Shown one piece after another: positions 34,046-42,373 of a DNA stretch of 64,000 nt. The stretch is from an uncultured Verrucomicrobia subdivision 3 bacterium (GTDB lineage Bacteria > Verrucomicrobiota > Verrucomicrobiae > Limisphaerales > UBA11358): the NCBI GenBank assembly GCA_903921455.1, contig CAIXPZ010000076.1, positions 9,763 through 73,762 on the forward strand, in the 5' to 3' direction. Every line of letters begins with the position of its first letter. Positions within the stretch are counted from its first letter, which is position 1. The translations under genes and the position numbers were made by a program. The notes under the pieces are model-generated. The model had not been told where the DNA came from and did not search any database. It worked only from the letters and a program-made list of their open reading frames with translations.

Positions 34046-34785
34046 AATTTCCCCGCCCGGCGCGCCGCGCCTTCACGCTGATCGAGATGATGATCGCCAT
34101 CGCGATTTTCAGCATTGTCATCGCGGCGATTTACTCCACCTGGGGGGCGATCATGCGATCGACGGTCGTCGCGCAGGACGTCGCCGCGCAGGCGCAACGG
34201 CAGCGCATCACGCTCCGCACCATCGAGGATTCGCTGATGGCCATCCAGTCGTTTCAGGCGTCGCCACGCTATTACAGCTTTGTGCTGGAGGGTGAAGAAT
34301 CGGCGGCGGCCTTAAGTTTCACCGCCCGGGTGCCCGAGATTTTTCCGCGCAACGGCAAATTCGTCAACCCGAACACCGGTCGCGACTTCAACCTGCGCCG
34401 GCTGAATTACACGCTGGAAGCCGGCGACGGCGGCCTGAAAAATCTTGTGCTGCGCCAGAACCCCGTGTTGATGGACCTGGACGACGATGAACTGAAATAC
34501 CCCCTCGTGCTGGCGCGCAACGTCCGCAAGTTCGACGTCGAATGCTGGGATGACAAAAAACTGAAGTGGACCACGGAATGGCTGGATACCAACACCCTCC
34601 CGACCTTGCTGCGCGTGAACCTCGTCCTCGGCGGCAACGTGGTCGCCGGCGCGTCCGCGCCGGATTTGGCGATTGCCCGGGTCTATTCTCTGCCCTCCCA
34701 GATCATGCCGGCGGGCGTGCAAATGGGCACGGCGGGCGCCGCGCCCAACCAACCCCGCGTCATGCCGCCGCCCATCAAGCGATGA
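34042..34785 (+). CDS. gspJ: minor pseudopilin, GspJ-like
   Basis: 247 residues. Signal Arg-Ala-Phe-Thr-Leu-Ile-Glu-Met-Met-Ile-Ala-Ile-Ala-Ile-Phe, Glu5 present, then a long domain typical of GspJ (Arg-x3-Asp-x2-Ser ... Leu-x2-Tyr-Thr-Leu-Glu). ATG 34042 overlaps the preceding stop by four bases; the frame is open further upstream but would lengthen the pilin signal implausibly. The C-terminus is Pro-rich. Confidence 0.83.
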   Translation: MKFPRPARRAFTLIEMMIAIAIFSIVIAAIYSTWGAIMRSTVVAQDVAAQAQRQRITLRTIEDSLMAIQSFQASPRYYSFVLEGEESAAALSFTARVPEIFPRNGKFVNPNTGRDFNLRRLNYTLEAGDGGLKNLVLRQNPVLMDLDDDELKYPLVLARNVRKFDVECWDDKKLKWTTEWLDTNTLPTLLRVNLVLGGNVVAGASAPDLAIARVYSLPSQIMPAGVQMGTAGAAPNQPRVMPPPIKR

Positions 34786-35840
34786 AAATCACCCTGCGCC
34801 AGTCCGAACGCGGCTTCGCCGTCATCATCGCATTGATCGCAGTGACGGTGCTGTCCATCCTGGCGGGCGCGCTGGCGATCTTCATGAAGGTGGAATCGCA
34901 GCTCGCCCAGAACGGCAATGACGACGAAAAATTATTGTGGGTCGGCCGCGCCGGCGTCGAGCGCGCCTGCTGGATTCTCGCGCAGGAACCGCCGGGACCG
35001 ACTTCGCTGAAACAAATTTGGGCCGGCGGGCCGGGCGATGGGCCGGAGACGAACAGCCCCATCGCCGGCATTTCGCTGGACAACTTTCCTGTCGGCGATG
35101 GCTCGGTTTCGCTGCATCTCATCGAGCAGGAAAGCAAAATCAACGTCAACCGCGCCGACACCCCGCTGCTGAACCAAGTTCTCACCGCGATGGGCGTGGA
35201 CGCAAGCTCCCTTTCGCTCGTGGCCGATTCGATCCAAGACTGGATTGACACGGATGACGGCACCCGGCCCGCCGGCGCGGAGAGCGATTATTATCAGGGG
35301 CAAACCCCGCCGTATAACGCCAAGGATGCGCCGGTGGATGACATTGAGGAATTGCAATTGATCAAAGGCATCACGCCCCACATGTTCAAGGGCGGCAGCG
35401 GGGCCGACCCCACTGCGCCGTTCCAGCATCACAAGCTCGGTTTCGGCAACGCGCCGGGGCAGGAGCCGGATTACGCCTTCGGCCTGCGCGACGTGTTCAC
35501 ACCGTTCTCCAACGGCAAAATCAATGTCAACACCGCCGACGCGAACGTGCTGCAATGCATTCCCGGCCTGGACGCCACCTCGGCGCAAAATATTCTGACC
35601 CTGCGCAACAGCGAAGGGAGTTTCGATGGTTCCGGCGGCGTCATCCGCAGTCTGGGCCAGCTCGCGTCGGCAGTGGCCAACCCGCAGGTGCTGCAACAGA
35701 TCAACAACTACTGCGCCGTCAGCGGCTCGACTTACGAAGTCCATGCCACCGCCCAGGTCGGCACCAGCCAGCGCGAATTTATCGCCATCGTTTTTCGCGC
35801 CGGCAACAATGTGCAGGTCGTCAGCTTCCACCCGAAATGA
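34782..35840 (+). CDS. gspK: general secretion pathway protein K
   Basis: 352 residues. Signal Arg-Gly-Phe-Ala-Val-Ile-Ile-Ala-Leu lacks Glu5, as usual for GspK. Two Ile-Asn-Val-Asn-x-Ala-Asp segments (Lys-Ile-Asn-Val-Asn-Arg-Ala-Asp and Lys-Ile-Asn-Val-Asn-Thr-Ala-Asp) flank the large alpha domain, and a helix-hairpin-helix-like Ile-Pro-Gly-Leu-Asp-Ala-x2-Ala occurs near the end. It forms the pseudopilus tip with I and J. ATG 34782 overlaps the gspJ stop by four bases. Confidence 0.9.
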   Translation: MKITLRQSERGFAVIIALIAVTVLSILAGALAIFMKVESQLAQNGNDDEKLLWVGRAGVERACWILAQEPPGPTSLKQIWAGGPGDGPETNSPIAGISLDNFPVGDGSVSLHLIEQESKINVNRADTPLLNQVLTAMGVDASSLSLVADSIQDWIDTDDGTRPAGAESDYYQGQTPPYNAKDAPVDDIEELQLIKGITPHMFKGGSGADPTAPFQHHKLGFGNAPGQEPDYAFGLRDVFTPFSNGKINVNTADANVLQCIPGLDATSAQNILTLRNSEGSFDGSGGVIRSLGQLASAVANPQVLQQINNYCAVSGSTYEVHATAQVGTSQREFIAIVFRAGNNVQVVSFHPK

Positions 35841-35875
35841 GTTGAATTCACAGCGTCGCCCGCTATCGTTGCCCC

Positions 35876-36334
35876 ATGCGCGCGCTTTCGATTTTGCTGC
35901 TCACGCTCGGTCTTTTCGTCACGGCTCACGCCGCGGAAGTCACCGGCCGCGTGCTCAAAGTGCTGCCCCTCCTGGTGGACCAGAAAGGCCGCACCGCGCT
36001 GTCGCCGAGCTTGTTCGACCGCGATGCGTATCAGGTCCAGCTGCGGCTGCACACCAATCAGGTTTCCGCCATCCGTTACGACGTGCTCTGGTCCGCGAAA
36101 AATGCCGGTGAAACCAAATTTAAAATCCGGCTCGAACTGCGCGGCGTGGACACCTCCAATCTGCCCAAGCTGAAAACGCTCGAAACCACCGGCACGGCGG
36201 GCTTTTTCCGCCAATGGTCCCCGCTCACCCTCGACGGCGACGAGTATAAAAAATTCGGCGGCGTCACCGCCTGGCGCGCGACGCTGTGGGACGGCGAGCG
36301 GTTGCTGGGCGAGCAGAAATCGTTTTTGTGGTGA
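35876..36334 (+). CDS. hypothetical secreted protein
   Basis: 152 residues with a signal peptide (Leu-Ser-Ile-Leu-Leu-Leu-Thr-Leu ... Ala-His-Ala-Ala). The mature part is beta-rich (Tyr-Gln-Val-Gln-Leu-Arg-Leu, Arg-Tyr-Asp-Val-Leu-Trp) and ends in Lys-Ser-Phe-Leu-Trp. No family recognised. It follows gspK by 35 bp and may be an accessory of the secretion block. Confidence 0.75.
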   Translation: MRALSILLLTLGLFVTAHAAEVTGRVLKVLPLLVDQKGRTALSPSLFDRDAYQVQLRLHTNQVSAIRYDVLWSAKNAGETKFKIRLELRGVDTSNLPKLKTLETTGTAGFFRQWSPLTLDGDEYKKFGGVTAWRATLWDGERLLGEQKSFLW

Positions 36335-36346
36335 GGCCTTGGCCGC

Positions 36347-37024
36347 ATGACTTCCCTGTCCATCATCTGCACTTGCGGCCAGAAATACACCTGTGAAGTC
36401 CAGCCGCACGCCGAACACCCCCTGCCCGTCGCCTGTCCGGCCTGCCAGCGCGATGGCACGGCGGCGGTAAACCAGTTTCTCGCCAGCATCCGCCACCGGC
36501 CGTTGCCCGTCAAAATTATCTGCGCCTGCGGCCAGAAATATTCCTTTGAAGTCCGCCCCGTTAATGGCCGGCTGCCCGCGCCTGTCGCCTGCCCCATCTG
36601 CCAGCGCGATGGCACCGACGAAGCCAACCGGATCATTTCCATGCTGCTGGCCGCCGATCCGCGCACGCTCCCGCCGCCCAGCGTCAATGCGGTGTTGCAC
36701 TCCGTCCAGGCCACCCTCGCGCCGCACCTCGTAGACGCGCTCAAGTCCGCCGTCGTGCAGGAACTCGCCACGCAGCGCCGCGAACTCCTCGCCGCCCAGC
36801 AGACCGCCGCCGCCGAGCTCACCGAACTCGCGCACCGCCTCGAAGCCGTGCAGACGCCGCTGCTCGAACGCCTGCGCGCCTATGAACAACGGGTTTCCGA
36901 ATTGGAAAAAGACCTCGCCGACCAGTCGAAGGAAAACCGCGAGTTGCTTAAACTGAAAATTGACCTGCTCCGCGAAAAGATCGAGACCGAGCGCAGCGCC
37001 AGCCGCATCGTGAATTTCAACTGA
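36347..37024 (+). CDS. protein with duplicated Cys-rich zinc-ribbon-like module and coiled coil
   Basis: 225 residues. Residues about 7-40 and 61-94 are two copies of the same module: Ile-Cys-x-Cys-Gly-Gln-Lys-Tyr, then Val-Ala-Cys-Pro-x-Cys-Gln-Arg-Asp-Gly-Thr. Each supplies four cysteines and so probably one zinc. The C-terminal half (about 115-220) is a long coiled coil rich in Glu, Leu and Lys. No signal peptide, so cytoplasmic. The arrangement suggests a scaffold or nucleic-acid/protein binder. It overlaps the convergent TPR gene by eight bases at its end. Confidence 0.75.
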   Translation: MTSLSIICTCGQKYTCEVQPHAEHPLPVACPACQRDGTAAVNQFLASIRHRPLPVKIICACGQKYSFEVRPVNGRLPAPVACPICQRDGTDEANRIISMLLAADPRTLPPPSVNAVLHSVQATLAPHLVDALKSAVVQELATQRRELLAAQQTAAAELTELAHRLEAVQTPLLERLRAYEQRVSELEKDLADQSKENRELLKLKIDLLREKIETERSASRIVNFN

Positions 37025-37937
37025 CCTTCGCCCCGGATTTTTTCTCCTGCGCCAGCAGCGCGCGTTCGTAGCAATCCAGGGCCTCATCGTAGCGCCGCAG
37101 CCGGTTCAGCAGGCCGCCCTTGTGCAGATGGGCGATGGCCAGCGTGCCGTCCGCCGCGATCGCGCGGTCGCAAGTCGCCAGCGCCTCGTCGTTACGGCCG
37201 AGCTTTTCCAGCACTACGGCCTTCTTGACCAGAGCCTCCGCGTGCGTCGGCTGCGTCGCGAGCAGTTTTTCCACTGCCTCCAGCGCCGGTTGCGGCTGGC
37301 TCGCGTCCAGATATTTCTGAACCTCCGCCAGCGGATCCGCCGGCGCGCTGGTGAGGGTTTTGGTCGCCGTGACTTCCGGCAAAAACTTCTGGCCGCTCTC
37401 CAGTTCATGGATGCGCTTCTCCAATTGCCCCACCACATCCAGCAGCCGCGCGTTGGAATTTTCCACCGTCGCGCGGCCCGGCGCAGCGAGCTGATGCACC
37501 GCGCTGGCGTTGGCGATGACCTCGTGCTGGCGCGAGGAAATCTCCGCCAGCTGCGTGAATGCGCGCCACTGGAAATAAACCATCAGCAGCATGATGCCCA
37601 AACCCGCCAGCCCGAACGCCCCTGCCAGGAACAGCGTCAACTGCTGCGTCTTGCGCGCCGCTTCCGCGTCCGTGACGCGCTGCGCCGCGACGGATTGTTC
37701 GAGCGATTGCAGGCGCAGCGCCAGCGCGTCGGCATTGCTCTTGGCGACGTCGAGGGCAGCCAGCCGGCTCTGCTCGATCGCAAGCTGCGCGGCGTGGATC
37801 TGCTCCTGGATCTGGAGATAATTATTGGAGACGTCATCGCGCGTGACGCTGGGGACGACGTTGGTGTCTTCCGCAAAAACAGGAAGCGCCAGCAGCAGGC
37901 CGGCGACGAGCGTTAAAGATTTCCAAGGCAAATTCAT
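37017..37937 (-). CDS. membrane TPR-repeat protein with coiled coil
   Basis: 306 residues from ATG 37937, giving a signal peptide to about Phe-Ala-Glu. A coiled coil (about 35-95) precedes a membrane helix (Phe-Leu-Ala-Gly-Ala-Phe-Gly-Leu-Ala-Gly-Leu-Gly-Ile-Met). The C-terminal third carries TPR repeats (Ala-Leu-Val-Lys-Lys-Ala-Val-Val-Leu-Glu-Lys-Leu-Gly-Arg-Asn-Asp-Glu-Ala). With coiled coil outside and TPR inside it resembles membrane scaffold proteins. Its stop lies within the end of the convergent gene on the plus strand. Confidence 0.8.
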   Translation of the reverse strand: MNLPWKSLTLVAGLLLALPVFAEDTNVVPSVTRDDVSNNYLQIQEQIHAAQLAIEQSRLAALDVAKSNADALALRLQSLEQSVAAQRVTDAEAARKTQQLTLFLAGAFGLAGLGIMLLMVYFQWRAFTQLAEISSRQHEVIANASAVHQLAAPGRATVENSNARLLDVVGQLEKRIHELESGQKFLPEVTATKTLTSAPADPLAEVQKYLDASQPQPALEAVEKLLATQPTHAEALVKKAVVLEKLGRNDEALATCDRAIAADGTLAIAHLHKGGLLNRLRRYDEALDCYERALLAQEKKSGAKVS

Positions 37938-38006
37938 ACCAGAGGAAAACAGCGTGGCAGTTGGCAAATCGAAGTCAAGTTTCCGGCGGCAGGAGTTATT
38001 CGCAGT

Positions 38007-38903
38007 TCAATCCTTCTTCAGATCAAACTCCAGCCGCGTGCGCGAGCCGGTCTGGACGTTGCGGATTTCCATCTCCTGCAATTCCCACTGGCCGTTGACC
38101 TTCTTGAACGACTTCGGCTCGAACACTTTCAACAATTTGCCCGCCGCGTCGTAGGCCTCGGCCTCCAGAATGCCGCCGCTCTCCTTGTCAATCCACGATA
38201 GCACGCGCGAGTAACCGTTCGTGGCCGGATTCGGATGGATGCTTTCCAGTAGCGTGTATTCGCGACCGCGTTTCAGGTTCGTCGGCTTCGGCAAAATCTT
38301 CTGCGCCGACCAGTGGAGAAATTCAAGGCCAAGGTCGCATTGCCAAAAGTCTGATTGGGCAAAAGGAATCAGATGTTCTCGCATCAATTCTTTATTCGCT
38401 AATCCAGGCCCTATGCTTTGGAAACTGTATCCGTTTGGAGTCCCAAGCGGGGTGTCTCTTAACCCGATAATATAATGCCTTGGATTGCCAACGCCGTCAG
38501 GAAAGCCATTTTCAGATTTCTGTGTTTCTAAACCAGGAAAATCACCTTCCAGCGGTTGACTTTGAAATTGATTTTGAAAAGTAAAGTGGGTGACAGTTAA
38601 TGTTTCTGTGGCGTTTGTGTAAAGCGCCTTGTAAATGCTTTTCCAATTATCGGCTGCGACCAAAATTTCGCACCTGACCGGTATTTCCGAGGTGTGTCCT
38701 GTGGCATTGCGGATTTTCAAAACACCTGTCTGACTTAACCCTTCGGCTGGACGTTGCTCAAGAAGTTGCAAAACAAGTTTCCGCCCTTGAATAAATGCTT
38801 CGACAGAATCATTCGTCGTCTCCGCCCTCGCACCCATGGCCAGCAATAAAATCACCATGGCCAGCCCGCCGGCGGCGGGGCGAAAATCAGTCCAGAACTT
38901 CAT
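38007..38903 (-). CDS. secreted protein resembling outer-membrane lipoprotein-sorting domain
   Basis: 298 residues with a signal peptide (Met-Val-Ile-Leu-Leu-Leu-Ala-Met-Gly-Ala-Arg-Ala). The mature part has repeated long beta strands and ends Glu-Leu-Gln-Glu-Met-Glu-Ile-Arg-Asn-Val-Gln-Thr-Gly-Ser-Arg-Thr-Arg-Leu-Glu-Phe, the pattern of the LolA-like 'outer membrane lipoprotein-sorting' fold that binds acyl chains in a half-barrel. The assignment is by overall pattern. It sits 69 bp upstream of the TPR gene on the same strand. Confidence 0.65.
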   Translation of the reverse strand: MKFWTDFRPAAGGLAMVILLLAMGARAETTNDSVEAFIQGRKLVLQLLEQRPAEGLSQTGVLKIRNATGHTSEIPVRCEILVAADNWKSIYKALYTNATETLTVTHFTFQNQFQSQPLEGDFPGLETQKSENGFPDGVGNPRHYIIGLRDTPLGTPNGYSFQSIGPGLANKELMREHLIPFAQSDFWQCDLGLEFLHWSAQKILPKPTNLKRGREYTLLESIHPNPATNGYSRVLSWIDKESGGILEAEAYDAAGKLLKVFEPKSFKKVNGQWELQEMEIRNVQTGSRTRLEFDLKKD

Positions 38904-39240
38904 GCGGCAACGCTAGGTCGCCCGCCCCAGCCTGTCCAGCAGTGATTTTGCCCCCCACGGCCAGGTCGTTGCCCCCCACCCCACTTTGGGTCCGGACTGC
39001 CGCCGCCGGCATCCAGCATGTCCAAAATTTGTGAATATGGGCTTCCGTCGCTTTGACTCCGGCAAAAACGTTTTTTGCGTTTGAGCAATAGAGTAGACCC
39101 TTTTGATAGCTTTTTGACCTTTTGGCGGGGTTGGACGAACCTCGTGATGCCATTAGGGATGGATAATGGGCGGCGGATGGCCGCTGTCGGGTCGTTTCTT
39201 GGTGACGCGGGACGGCCAACGCCCCGGTCGGCACGCGGGG
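38904..39240. other. intergenic region with GCCCCCCAC direct repeats, possible IS remnant
   Basis: 337 bases without a convincing gene. TTGCCCCCCAC occurs twice, at 38948-38958 and 38969-38979 (21 bases apart). G/C-box direct repeats of this kind occur near ends of some IS21-type elements, but no transposase fragment is recognisable. Nothing else is seen apart from short open stretches on both strands. Confidence 0.3.
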
Positions 39241-40281
39241 TTACTTCAGGTTTTTCCGCACGGTGTCGGCGATCTGAATGAATGCCTGGCCCGCCGGATG
39301 GTTCGGGGTGGATACCACAATGGGCAGGCCGCGGTCGCCGCCTTCGCGGATAGCGGTGAAGAGGGGGATTTCGCCGAGAAAGGGAACGTTTTGCCGCGCC
39401 GCCTCTTCCTGGCCGCCGCCGTGGCCGAAGATTTCCACGCGGTCGCCGTTCGGCGCGGTGAAGTAGCTCATGTTTTCCACGATGCCGAGGATCGGCACAT
39501 TCACCTTATTGAACATGGCAATGCCCTTGCGCACGACGCCGAGCGACGCCTCCTGCGGCGTGCTGATGATGACGCCGCCGTCGAGGGGCACCGTCTGGCA
39601 GAGCGAGAGCTGGGCGTCGCCGGTGCCGGGCGGCAAATCCACTAGCAGGAAGTCCAGGTCGCCCCATTCGACGGCGAGCAGGAATTGATTAATGGTCTTC
39701 GTGATCATGGGTCCGCGCCAGATGACGGGCTGGTCGTCCGTGAGCAGCAGGCCGATGCTCATCACTTTCACGCCGTGGTTGGACGGCGGCACGAGGCGCT
39801 CAGCCGCGTTGACGGTCGGCCGCTCGTGGACCCCCATCATGAGCGGGATGCTGGGGCCGTAAATATCGCAATCCAGCAGGCCGACTTTCGCGCCGAGATG
39901 TTGGAGCGCGCAGGCGAGGTTCACGGAGCAGGTGGACTTGCCCACGCCGCCCTTGCCGCTGGCAATGGCGATGATGCGTTTCACGCCGGGAACGGCGGTC
40001 TGGTTGGTGAAGGTTTTGCCCGTGGCGGCCTGGCCGGCGGTGGGTTGACGCACGTCCACGTGGACATGGCTGACGCCGGGTAGTCTTTTGAGCACGCCCT
40101 CGGCTTCGGCCTTGATCTGCAGGGCGGCTTCGGGATTCGGCGAGGTCAATTGCATGACCACGCTCACCGCGCCGTTGGCGGCGGAGATTTCTTTGACGAG
40201 GCCGAAGGAAACAATGTCGCGCGAGTAGCCGGGATATTTCACCGCGGCCAGGGCGTTCTTGATGTCGTCTTGCGAAAGCAT
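39241..40281 (-). CDS. apbC: Mrp/ApbC-family Fe-S cluster carrier ATPase
   Basis: 346 residues. An N-terminal MIP18/DUF59 domain (residues 1-90) precedes the ATPase, with a deviant Walker A Gly-Lys-Gly-Gly-Val-Gly-Lys-Ser-Thr, Asp-Cys-Asp-Ile-Tyr-Gly-Pro-Ser and Leu-Pro-Pro-Gly-Thr-Gly-Asp. The family's C-terminal Cys-x2-Cys is not evident: the usual position reads Asn-Met-Ser-Tyr-Phe. It transfers Fe-S clusters to apoproteins. The lack of the Cys pair is common in part of this family. A suf operon lies about 2 kb away on the other strand. Confidence 0.92.
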   Translation of the reverse strand: MLSQDDIKNALAAVKYPGYSRDIVSFGLVKEISAANGAVSVVMQLTSPNPEAALQIKAEAEGVLKRLPGVSHVHVDVRQPTAGQAATGKTFTNQTAVPGVKRIIAIASGKGGVGKSTCSVNLACALQHLGAKVGLLDCDIYGPSIPLMMGVHERPTVNAAERLVPPSNHGVKVMSIGLLLTDDQPVIWRGPMITKTINQFLLAVEWGDLDFLLVDLPPGTGDAQLSLCQTVPLDGGVIISTPQEASLGVVRKGIAMFNKVNVPILGIVENMSYFTAPNGDRVEIFGHGGGQEEAARQNVPFLGEIPLFTAIREGGDRGLPIVVSTPNHPAGQAFIQIADTVRKNLK

Positions 40282-40323
40282 GGCGGACAGGTTGCCAGCG
40301 ACGCGGACGAAGGCAAGTGGTTC

Positions 40324-42171
40324 CTATTCGAAGATGCTCAATTCGCGGTTGGCCTTGCGGAGTTTGCCGGTCAGATCGAGGCAAAGGCGCTGCAGGATTT
40401 TGATTTTGAGCTCCGGATGGTTTTTCCCGAGTTCATTAAAATCGGCCAACGCCAGCATGTCGCACTCCACCTCCGTGTCGGCGACGATGTTGGCGGAACG
40501 CGGCGCGCCGTCGAGAAACGCCATTTCACCGAACGCCATGCCCGGGGAGAACGTGGCGAGGCGATGGCGCTCCTCGCCGGGCAGCAGCACGCTGACGTGG
40601 CCGCGCGTGAGGAAGAACATTTCCGTGGCGGCGTCGCCGGCGCTGATGATGAACTGGCCGGCCTTGAAATTTTTCGGGTGCAGCAGCGGCTGAAGGATCT
40701 TCAGCTCGGCGGCGGACAAATCCCGGAGCAATTCGTAGTCGGCGGGCTTCGCCTTGTAATTCGGCGCGTGGGCATACCGGGTGTTTTCCAGCAGGGTTTC
40801 CTCGCACCATTCCAGCGCCAGATCGTTGCTGGGATAGGTGACAAACAAATCCGCGAACTGCCCGGCGAGCTTTTTCTTCATCATGCGGCGCAGCAGGGGC
40901 AGATGTTCACCGTGCGTGAAGATCACGGTTTTTTCGGCGGCGTGCAGTTTGTTGACGAGCGAATGCAGCAGATGCCCGGCGCTCTCGTTCAAGCTGAGGA
41001 CGCGCTTCAGGTCGAGGATAAGAAACTGGATGGCCTCCGCCTGGTCCAGCACATCGCGCACGACCGTTTCGGTGGTGGCGAAGGCGAGATGGCCCTGCAA
41101 TTGATAGACGTGGATCACCTTGGCCAGTTCGCGCAGCGCCTGGCCTTCCTCGGCGGTGCGCACGTGGGTGGAGTTGAATTTGGCACCGGTGAACTTGGCG
41201 CGGATGGTGGATCTGCCAACGACCGGACGATTGAACAAGTGCAGGTCGAGGTGGCGCGACAATTCCTTGCAAACGGCGATGCCGCGCACGCTATTGCCGT
41301 GCGCATCCAGCTTCGGCGAAAAAACGCCGATGCCAATCTGCCCCGGCAACACTGCCAGCACGCCGCCGGCGACGCCGCTCTTCGCGGGAATGCCGACGTG
41401 ATAAAGCCACTCGCCCGCGTAGTCATACATGCCGCAGGTGCCCATCACGCTCAATACGCTCTCCACATACTCGGCACGCAAAGCTTGTTTGCCGGTGAGC
41501 GGATTGACGCCGCGATTCGCCAGCGTCGCGGCCATGACGCCGAGGTCGCGGCAATTGACGGAGATGGAACATTGCTTGAAATAAATTTCGGTCGTCGGCG
41601 CGGGGTCGCCGGTAAGCTTGTCAAAATTGCGCAGCATGTGCCCGATGGCACGATTGCGATGGCCGGTCTCGCTTTCGGATTGATACACTTTTTCGTCCAG
41701 TCCCAATTCCCGGCCGGCATAAAGCGAGAAGGTTTCCAGAATGCGCTTGAACCGCGACGCCGGCGTTTTGCCCGCAATCAAGCCCGCCGTGGCAATGGCG
41801 CCGGCATTGATCATCGGATTGCGCGGACGGCCCGTGCCGGGATCAAGACTGATGGAGTTGAATGCGTCACCCGTCGGTTCCACGCCCACCCGGTCCAGCG
41901 TCACGTCGCGGCCGTTGTCCTCAAGGGCGAGACCATACACGAAGGGCTTGGAGATGGATTGAATGGTGAATTCCTGCCGCGTGTTACCGACCTCATAAAC
42001 CGAGCCGTTCGCGGTGACGAGACAGATGCCGAACCAATCAGGATTCGCCTTCGCCAGTTCGGGAATGTAAGTCGCCACGTGGCCGTCTTTATCCCCGGCA
42101 TATTTCCGGTGGATTTCTTGCAGGAATTCCTCGATCGGTGAAACGAATTGGGGCACGGACTGGTTTTTCAT
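40324..42171 (-). CDS. glsA: glutaminase fused to STAS and cyclic-nucleotide-binding domains
   Basis: 615 residues from ATG 42171 (an AAGGAG lies about 15 bases upstream; a longer frame to 42225 lacks one). Residues about 20-310 are a GlsA-type serine glutaminase: catalytic Ser in Gln-Ser-Ile-Ser-Lys-Pro-Phe, Asn-Pro-Met-Ile-Asn-Ala-Gly-Ala-Ile, Pro-Ala-Lys-Ser-Gly-Val-Ala-Gly-Gly. A STAS domain follows at about 350-450 (Leu-Ile-Leu-Asp-Leu-Lys-Arg-Val). The last 120 residues are a cNMP-binding fold (Phe-Gly-Glu-Met-Ala-Phe-Leu-Asp-Gly-Ala-Pro-Arg-Ser-Ala). It converts glutamine to glutamate and ammonia; the added domains suggest allosteric control by a nucleotide and by protein partners. Confidence 0.93.
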   Translation of the reverse strand: MKNQSVPQFVSPIEEFLQEIHRKYAGDKDGHVATYIPELAKANPDWFGICLVTANGSVYEVGNTRQEFTIQSISKPFVYGLALEDNGRDVTLDRVGVEPTGDAFNSISLDPGTGRPRNPMINAGAIATAGLIAGKTPASRFKRILETFSLYAGRELGLDEKVYQSESETGHRNRAIGHMLRNFDKLTGDPAPTTEIYFKQCSISVNCRDLGVMAATLANRGVNPLTGKQALRAEYVESVLSVMGTCGMYDYAGEWLYHVGIPAKSGVAGGVLAVLPGQIGIGVFSPKLDAHGNSVRGIAVCKELSRHLDLHLFNRPVVGRSTIRAKFTGAKFNSTHVRTAEEGQALRELAKVIHVYQLQGHLAFATTETVVRDVLDQAEAIQFLILDLKRVLSLNESAGHLLHSLVNKLHAAEKTVIFTHGEHLPLLRRMMKKKLAGQFADLFVTYPSNDLALEWCEETLLENTRYAHAPNYKAKPADYELLRDLSAAELKILQPLLHPKNFKAGQFIISAGDAATEMFFLTRGHVSVLLPGEERHRLATFSPGMAFGEMAFLDGAPRSANIVADTEVECDMLALADFNELGKNHPELKIKILQRLCLDLTGKLRKANRELSIFE

Positions 42172-42351
42172 AGTGTTTTTAACGGGCTCCTTGGCTGCGG
42201 TCTGATTACCGACAACTTTGCGCAAGATGAACTTTCACGGCAAATCCGTCAAGCCGCCAATCATCGCCGGCCAGGCGCATAAACCACCATTTTATTGCCG
42301 AGGTTTTCAATTGCGCAACGGGCGCAAACATGGGAGATTGTCCGCCTAATT

Positions 42352-42371
42352 TATAATTAGAATGATTCTAA
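42352..42371 (+). promoter_or_regulatory. sufD promoter -10 box overlapped by a Fur/PerR-type palindrome
   Basis: TATAAT (42352-42357) looks like a -10 element. TTAGAATGATTCTAA (42357-42371) is a perfect 7-1-7 palindrome with the geometry of Fur-family operators (PerR/Fur/Zur). It ends three bases before the chosen sufD ATG at 42374. A repressor bound here would block transcription of the suf operon. Confidence 0.65.
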
Positions 42372-42373
42372 AT

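Noticed and set aside
40150..42141. 663-codon plus-strand open frame opposite the glutaminase fusion
   Set aside because: Antisense shadow; all three domains on the minus strand are recognisable.
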